NCBI GenBank assembly: GCA_018821715.1 | Contig: JAHJLN010000387.1 | Coordinates: 1 to 38,143, forward strand | DNA: 38,143 nt | Source of the DNA: Pseudomonadota bacterium | GTDB taxonomy: Bacteria; Desulfobacterota; Desulfobacteria; Desulfobacterales; Desulfobacteraceae | Reading direction: 5' to 3' | Shown: one piece after another, positions 33,465-38,143 of the stretch | Position numbering within the stretch: position 1 is the first letter of the stretch | Layout: every line of letters starts with the position of its first letter | The notes under the pieces: model-generated | Databases searched by the model: none | Told to the model about the DNA's origin: nothing | The model's input: only the letters and a program-made list of their open reading frames with translations | Position numbers and translations under genes: made by a program

Positions 33465-36359
33465 TTACAGATTCAACGTTTGATGGATAATCTGTTTCGG
33501 ACTGTCAGGATTTTCCGAATCTATTTCCGTGAATTTGGAAGCATTAAAATCTTGTTTTAAAATCATGGAAGCCTGGGTGCCGGTTATCCTTGTCCCGGTG
33601 TAGAGCTTTTTGTTGACCTTTAGTTCCGGGATGGGATTTTCTTTTTCAAGTCTACTGACCAGCTTTTCTTTTTCCTTTTTAATCTTTTTAATCTCTTCAT
33701 TTAATGCTTCAATCTTCTTTTCACAGTCAGTGGCGTTTTGCTGAACCACATCCTGTTCTTCAAAAATGGCTTTAATTCTTTCGTCAGCCTTTTTTACCGT
33801 TACCTCAAGCTCTTTAAGTTCTTTGACAATACTTGCTTTTTCTTCCTTATCTTTTGCTTCACCAATCCTGCCTTCTAAAAAATCCATTTTTTTCGTGATC
33901 TTTTCCTGGGCAAAGGTCTGATTGGCAATATCCACATGCAGGGCATTATAGGTTTCATCCATCTCCATCTTTCTGGCAATGGTTAAATCAAGCTCTTTTT
34001 GCTTTTTTTCAACTTTTGTATCAAATTTTTCAGCGATCCATCGGATATGATCGTCTGCACCTGCTTTTATGGTGGAATATTCCGCTTTTTCAGTACCGAT
34101 CTGTTTAACACTCATTCCTTTTCTGGCAGCAATGGTGCAGGCGGTAATCCTGCCGGTTTCATTATTCAAAGCACCGCTGATGGCAATATAGGACTCCATG
34201 ATTTCTCTTGTGATCATCATATCGCCATACCCATACAATTTTACCTTGTTCAGGAATTTTGCCTGAACACTGCCCTCTGTCTGGATATCTGCATTGACAA
34301 TGCCGTTGGAAACCTTGAGATCGCCCCTTATCCGTATGATGCCGCCATTAATTTCATTGGCTGTAAGCTCCTCGCATTCAACAAGAAAGCCTTCCTTGAC
34401 CGTTCCCTGGACCACCACATTGCCGTTAAAATTAATATTTCCGGTTTTAAAGTCCACATCCCCTTTGACGGTAAAGGATTCCAGCACAGAGATGATCCCT
34501 TTGACATCAATACTGGGTTGGCCTGTAATGGTCGCGGTCAGCTTTAAGCCGTCTTCGGATAATTCAACTCCATCACCGCCTTCAAGGGGGACATCATCCA
34601 CATCACCCACCAAAAGGGTTTCACCAAAAACATCTACCCCGGATTTGGGTTGTTCCATGGGTTTTTTTTCAGCCAGAAGCTGTCCTCTTTTTACAAAGGG
34701 AGAATCCCCCCTTGCCCTGAAATCAATGGAACCATCTTCATTAATGACGCCTGCAGCTTCTGACTGGGTATTAAAATGGTAAATAATCTGGGCTGGTTTT
34801 CCCACGCTGGGGGCAATGCCCTGGGCAATAACGAATTTTTCATGGGGGTCTGTACAGGTTTTCATGAATTTTCGAATTTCCATGTCATCCACCAGACCAT
34901 ATTTTATCCCCCGTTTTTTGATCAGTTTTTTAACCGGTTCGATATCGGTTGTACCCTGAACCGTCTTGGGAACCCTTATCCAGACCTGAACCCGGTCTTC
35001 GGACACCTGGAGGTCCACAAAGGCACCGAATTCAGAAGAGAATTGCGAACTCTGATCAACGGTACTTTTCTTTTTGCCGGTTCTGTCCTGGGCTGCCATG
35101 ACTTCATCCCGGACTTCCTGGGTTATGACCTCGGATTCCACCAGAATATCGCCTAAAAGCGTTGCCACACCACTGTCGTCAAAATTGTTTAATTGTTTTC
35201 GAAACGCACGGTCAATATCTTTTCTTGAGGCAACCTCACGGTCCACCATCATTTTGGCCAGCTCCCGGTCCAGAAGACGGGTTTCGATCATGGCAAGTTT
35301 TGCAAATATTCGACTTAAGTCCTGTCTTCGTAAAAATCCATTCTGGGCCAGAACTTTATCAATGGTCAGCCCTATGGACAGTTCAGCCTCTTTTTCTTCC
35401 AGTTCTTCCAGGGCTTTTTCACGCTCACCTTTGGTGATAAACCCGTCATTAAAGGCAAGGGTATCAAAGGTCGGTAATTCTTTATAATCATCAATCACAA
35501 TACCGGCAGTGGGCTCGGATCCAATACCAAACAGATCCGGTTCAACGGCAATGACCACATTTTCAATAATCTGGTCAATAATTTCAAATATTTCGTCGTC
35601 CAGCTCATCTGTATTGGTATTGTCATTGCTCAGACTGTCTGGAGAAAAGGACAGTTTGCTGTGGTCAAAAATGATTTCCATCATGTAAATGACTTCTTTT
35701 TTCGCCATTTTGAACGCCTGTACCAGATTGTTTTTATTCATGGTTATGGTTCTGGAAAGCAGCTCGTCAAGTCCTAAAAAAACCTCTTTGAATTCAGCCT
35801 GCTCCTTTGCTTCCTTGAGTGTCTGAACCAGCAGTTCAACCTCTTGTTTTTTATTTTCCAGGGCAGTGGTGAATTTTTGAAGTTCTTTTTTCTGGGTTGA
35901 GGCAAGGTCAAACAGTTTCGCGTTCTGACGCTTTGTGACATTGTAAAGGTGTTTTCGCTCCTGAAAATTTTTGTAGATCTCAAGTTCACCCATGATCCTG
36001 AGCAAAAGATCGTCGTTGTCCCAGGGTTTGGTAAGATATTGGTGGATTTCTCCTTTGTTTACCGCATTAATAATGGCATCATAGTCGGAATATCCCGTGA
36101 GCAGTATCCGCCTGGATTCAGGGCTTAAAAGAATGCTTTTTTCTAAAAATTCACTGCCGGACATGCCGGGCATTCTCTGGTCTGACATAACTAAAAAGAA
36201 AGGGGGCTGGGTGGTTTCCAGAAGTTTTATCCCCTGCTCACCATTAAGGGCGGAAACAAGCTTGGTGAAGCCTTTTCGTCTTAGTACCCGTCGCATATTC
36301 TTTACAATGGGCTCATCATCATCAACAACCAGGATACCATATTCACTGTTATCCGACAT
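33465..36359 (-). CDS. Receiver-DUF342 (FapA-type) giant response regulator
   Basis: 964 aa. In order: intact receiver (about 6-125, Asp13/14/15, phosphoacceptor Asp60 in MSDQRMPGMSG, Lys111 in YLTKPWD); coiled-coil linker with RQNAKLF (about 140-220); an acidic region; two helical repeats resembling GspE/MshE N-terminal domains (about 325-425, LLGDILVESEVITQEV); FapA N-terminal region (about 443-545); DUF342 beta-helix (about 545-770, repeated GDV..N/GNV.V.G strands); coiled coil (about 776-903); C-terminal cap with TGTRITGTQA. DUF342 proteins are linked to flagellar or pilus polarity and carbon signalling in other bacteria. AGGAGG precedes the ATG, 1 nt after the previous stop, so a longer reading frame from 36440 is rejected. 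Confidence 0.9.
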   Translation of the reverse strand: MSDNSEYGILVVDDDEPIVKNMRRVLRRKGFTKLVSALNGEQGIKLLETTQPPFFLVMSDQRMPGMSGSEFLEKSILLSPESRRILLTGYSDYDAIINAVNKGEIHQYLTKPWDNDDLLLRIMGELEIYKNFQERKHLYNVTKRQNAKLFDLASTQKKELQKFTTALENKKQEVELLVQTLKEAKEQAEFKEVFLGLDELLSRTITMNKNNLVQAFKMAKKEVIYMMEIIFDHSKLSFSPDSLSNDNTNTDELDDEIFEIIDQIIENVVIAVEPDLFGIGSEPTAGIVIDDYKELPTFDTLAFNDGFITKGEREKALEELEEKEAELSIGLTIDKVLAQNGFLRRQDLSRIFAKLAMIETRLLDRELAKMMVDREVASRKDIDRAFRKQLNNFDDSGVATLLGDILVESEVITQEVRDEVMAAQDRTGKKKSTVDQSSQFSSEFGAFVDLQVSEDRVQVWIRVPKTVQGTTDIEPVKKLIKKRGIKYGLVDDMEIRKFMKTCTDPHEKFVIAQGIAPSVGKPAQIIYHFNTQSEAAGVINEDGSIDFRARGDSPFVKRGQLLAEKKPMEQPKSGVDVFGETLLVGDVDDVPLEGGDGVELSEDGLKLTATITGQPSIDVKGIISVLESFTVKGDVDFKTGNINFNGNVVVQGTVKEGFLVECEELTANEINGGIIRIRGDLKVSNGIVNADIQTEGSVQAKFLNKVKLYGYGDMMITREIMESYIAISGALNNETGRITACTIAARKGMSVKQIGTEKAEYSTIKAGADDHIRWIAEKFDTKVEKKQKELDLTIARKMEMDETYNALHVDIANQTFAQEKITKKMDFLEGRIGEAKDKEEKASIVKELKELEVTVKKADERIKAIFEEQDVVQQNATDCEKKIEALNEEIKKIKKEKEKLVSRLEKENPIPELKVNKKLYTGTRITGTQASMILKQDFNASKFTEIDSENPDSPKQIIHQTLNL

Positions 36360-36360
36360 C

Positions 36361-37086
36361 TTATCCTCCTGGAATACTTTCCGGCATTTCAAATCCGTTC
36401 CGGGTGGCAATGTCCTGGAACTGCTCATAGAGCTCGGCAATTATTGCCACATAAAGTGAGTTGAGCTTCCCCTGGTCAAGCAGTTGTTTTTCTTTGAGAA
36501 GGGCTTCTATTTCATTGATATAGTTCCTGTTCTCAAACCCTCTTTCAAGGCGTTTGTTTAATTCCAAAATCTGCTTGTCTTTTTGAATAATGGCTTTTTT
36601 ATGGACGGCAGCGCTTTTTTTAAGATCTGTGTTAAGGGTGTACAGCTTTGTATTCTGCTCTTTGGCAAGGGCAAACAGCCTGTGGTTTTCCATTATCAGT
36701 TCATGCTGTTCAAGGCCTGCCTTGACGGTTTCAGCCAACACCCTGTTATCCCAGGGTTTGGCAATATATCTGTGGATGGAGCCCTTGTTTACCGCATCTG
36801 TTACCGCATCCACATCGGCATAACCGGTAATCAGAAAACGGATGGTGTCCGGTGCAATCTCTTTGGCTTTTTCTAGGAAAACAGATCCTTCCATCTGGGG
36901 CATTCGCTGATCCGAAAGGATTAATGAAAAGGGTTTGTCGGCCGTCTTTATTCTATCCAACGCTTCAATACCTGATTCCATATAAACATATTTGGCACCA
37001 ATGCTTTTCATCAGCCTGCCCAGCGCCCTTCCGATCTGTTCCTCATCGTCCACGATTAAAACAGTATGGTCAAATTTATCCGCCAT
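36361..37086 (-). CDS. Response regulator with coiled-coil output
   Basis: 241 aa: receiver (about 5-125, Asp13/Asp14, phosphoacceptor Asp59 in LSDQRMPQMEG, Lys110 in YIAKPWD), then a long coiled coil (about 130-200, with EQNTKLYTLNTDLKK) and a short helical end. The QNxxL(F/Y) linker just after the receiver recurs in the two DUF342 proteins downstream, so the three share ancestry. There is no DNA-binding or enzyme domain. The ATG at 37086 follows GGGAGG at a good distance; the ATG at 37098 contains that ribosome site and is rejected. First gene of the operon. Confidence 0.88.
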   Translation of the reverse strand: MADKFDHTVLIVDDEEQIGRALGRLMKSIGAKYVYMESGIEALDRIKTADKPFSLILSDQRMPQMEGSVFLEKAKEIAPDTIRFLITGYADVDAVTDAVNKGSIHRYIAKPWDNRVLAETVKAGLEQHELIMENHRLFALAKEQNTKLYTLNTDLKKSAAVHKKAIIQKDKQILELNKRLERGFENRNYINEIEALLKEKQLLDQGKLNSLYVAIIAELYEQFQDIATRNGFEMPESIPGG

Positions 37087-37144
37087 CCAACCTCCCATGA
37101 ATAGGTATTCTAATTATCAAGTATATGGCTTGCTGCTTTTTTAA

Positions 37145-37172
37145 ATTATCCTGTTTAATTTCATCCTGTCAA
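37145..37172 (-). promoter_or_regulatory. Promoter of the receiver-DUF342 operon
   Basis: On the minus strand TTGACA (complement of 37167-37172), a 16-nt spacer and GATAAT (complement of 37145-37150), about 60 nt before the first gene. A strong sigma70-like match. Confidence 0.65.
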
Positions 37173-37319
37173 TGTTATGTTTTGATTTGATCCATAGTAG
37201 TTACACCCGGAAGCTTAGGTGACTGATAAAAGAAGTCTACTTTGTTATTTGATTTTTCTCAAGGTTTTTCTATGGAATTTTTTTATGAATCACATTTATT
37301 GTATGGGGAAAAATAATCA
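37173..37319. other. Divergent intergenic region, remainder
   Basis: The gap between the DUF342 operon and the MerR-like gene is 356 nt (37087-37442). Beyond the two promoters, this AT-rich part holds no reading frame, hairpin or repeat that I can support. Confidence 0.4.
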
Positions 37320-37348
37320 TTGAATTTCACGATATTATTTAATATAAA
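37320..37348 (+). promoter_or_regulatory. Candidate promoter of the MerR-like/Mo-carrier gene
   Basis: TTGAAT (37320-37325), exactly 17 nt, TATAAA (37343-37348). This implies a leader of about 88 nt before the ATG at 37443. Confidence 0.55.
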
Positions 37349-37442
37349 TTAATAAACGACTTTCAGAAAAAATCAATATTTCTTTTACAGGGCATAAGAA
37401 TTTCGTCACAATATTAATGAATCATTATTTTAGGGACATTGC

Positions 37443-38143
37443 ATGAAATCAATTGCTCAAATGGCCAAGGATCTGGATATCTCATCCAGTACGATTCGTG
37501 AATATCTAAGCTGGTTTGAAGATTTTTTTCCAGATCCTGTCGAACATGAAGGGGTCAAGGAATATCCGCCGGATGCCCAGGATCTGATAAAGAAAATCTA
37601 TGGATATTATCAAACAAGCGGTATGACCAAAGAAGAGATCCGGGTGAAACTTGAAGGCCCTAAGGCAGGGCCTGCCGCCACTGCCGCCATGTCTCCCATG
37701 GATATGGCGCAATTCCAGGAATTGGGCGAAAAATTCGAACGGCTGATTGCCACGATTGAGAACCTGACATCCGCTATTACCGGCGCTAATGTTGAGACAT
37801 TCAAGGGAATAAGGAAAAAAGCGGGCAGTCATGAAAAATTAACGGCATTAAACGATCAGATTACGGATATTATTGAATCAACCAGGGGGGAAGGCGAGAA
37901 CAACGAAAATGTAGAAAAAAATGTATTGGAAACCGATGGCACGGTTATTTTTTCATTTGGCAGGCTTGCTCCCAGTGCAGCCGATGCCATTAATTTTGCA
38001 AAAGCCCACAAAAAGCCCTGGCTTCACATAGACCTGGAAACAGAAAAAAATCCGTCAAAGGTGCTCAGAAAATGGTTGCCCCAGTTTCAGATAAAAGTGC
38101 TCAATGTGGCAGGCCGAAGCGCCAGTAAAATACCGGGACTCAA
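37443..38143 (+). CDS. MerR-like HTH fused to molybdenum-cofactor-carrier domain (partial)
   Basis: The frame is open from the ATG at 37443 (AGGGA ribosome site 6 nt before) to the window end: at least 233 aa with the C-terminus missing. The N-terminus is a MerR-like winged helix (SIAQMAKDLDISSSTIREYLSWFEDFFP, then EYPPDAQDLIKKIYGYYQTSGMTKEEIRVKLE). A low-complexity linker and a coiled coil (about 95-150) follow. From about residue 162, TDGTVIFSFGRL, KKPWLHIDL and VLNVAGRSASKIPGL match the pattern of the putative molybdenum carrier (MoCo carrier, Rossmann/LOG-like) family, whose hallmark is LNVAGPRES-x-x-PG. It may be a regulator sensing a cofactor or nucleotide. Both family calls are from motif recall. 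Confidence 0.75.
   Translation, partial: MKSIAQMAKDLDISSSTIREYLSWFEDFFPDPVEHEGVKEYPPDAQDLIKKIYGYYQTSGMTKEEIRVKLEGPKAGPAATAAMSPMDMAQFQELGEKFERLIATIENLTSAITGANVETFKGIRKKAGSHEKLTALNDQITDIIESTRGEGENNENVEKNVLETDGTVIFSFGRLAPSAADAINFAKAHKKPWLHIDLETEKNPSKVLRKWLPQFQIKVLNVAGRSASKIPGL

Noticed and set aside
33999..34547. 182-codon open frame on the plus strand
   Set aside because: It lies wholly antisense to the receiver-DUF342 gene, whose protein is clearly real, and it resembles no family.
36360..36440. Longer N-terminus for the 964-aa receiver-DUF342 protein
   Set aside because: The 27 extra residues overlap the upstream gene, show no domain character, and the ATG at 36359 has a perfect AGGAGG.
1..38143. 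CRISPR arrays, tRNA or rRNA genes, insertion sequences, phage genes
   Set aside because: No regularly spaced repeats, tRNA-like T-arm context, rRNA segments, transposase or integrase motifs are visible on either strand.

Overview
This window looks like chromosome from an anaerobic, sulfate-reducing-type member of the Desulfobacterota (Desulfobacteraceae-like, for example near Desulfobacula or Desulfobacter). That placement is inference. It rests on a ferredoxin-linked 2-oxoacid oxidoreductase operon, an iron-sulfur flavoprotein, a threonine dehydrogenase/glycine acetyltransferase pair, a divergent GTP-type PEP carboxykinase, a very high density of PAS/GAF histidine kinases and receivers, and moderately AT-rich DNA. 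I see no rRNA, tRNA, CRISPR array, insertion sequence, prophage or attachment site.

Layout. (1) 50-3808: a PAS-PAS-GAF kinase with a cysteine-rich insertion near its end, a minimal kinase and a stand-alone receiver. (2) 3864-6167: tdh-kbl threonine degradation. (3) 6285-8742: a metallo-beta-lactamase-fold protein, a radical SAM protein and a membrane protein. (4) 8819-15874: a branched-chain amino-acid catabolism block. It holds a branched-chain aminotransferase, an XRE-cupin regulator with an acyl-CoA dehydrogenase, and a convergent six-gene operon (P-loop ATPase, ferredoxin, VOR alpha, beta and gamma, ACT protein). The aminotransferase gene and the VOR operon share a 62-nt promoter module (55/62 identical, ungapped), which suggests one regulator controls both. 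(5) 16205-20755: FKBP prolyl isomerase plus iron-sulfur flavoprotein, facing a PEP carboxykinase/enolase-superfamily operon. (6) 20920-22277: PHP phosphoesterase and NimA-like flavin protein, separated from the PEP carboxykinase gene by a perfect FNR-type palindrome. (7) 22386-30981: a large NMT1/THI5-sensor hybrid kinase, then a REC-HDOD, hybrid-kinase and REC-kinase operon. (8) 37086-31005 (minus strand): a three-gene operon of one receiver/coiled-coil protein and two very large receiver-DUF342 (FapA-type beta-helix) proteins. (9) 37443 to the window end: a truncated gene joining a MerR-like helix-turn-helix to a putative molybdenum-cofactor-carrier domain.

How the genes work together. Region 4 can convert leucine, isoleucine and valine to 2-oxoacids (IlvE-type aminotransferase), then to branched acyl-CoAs with reduced ferredoxin (VOR), then to enoyl-CoAs (acyl-CoA dehydrogenase). 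Region 2 breaks threonine into glycine and acetyl-CoA. PEP carboxykinase links C4 acids to gluconeogenesis. Ten two-component proteins make the rest a signalling island. Several of their domains have lost phosphorylation residues: receiver 2 and the HPt domain of the 776-aa hybrid kinase, and the receiver of the second DUF342 protein. The strongest candidates for something undescribed are the receiver-DUF342 operon, the cysteine-cluster kinase, the shared promoter module and the MerR/Mo-carrier fusion.
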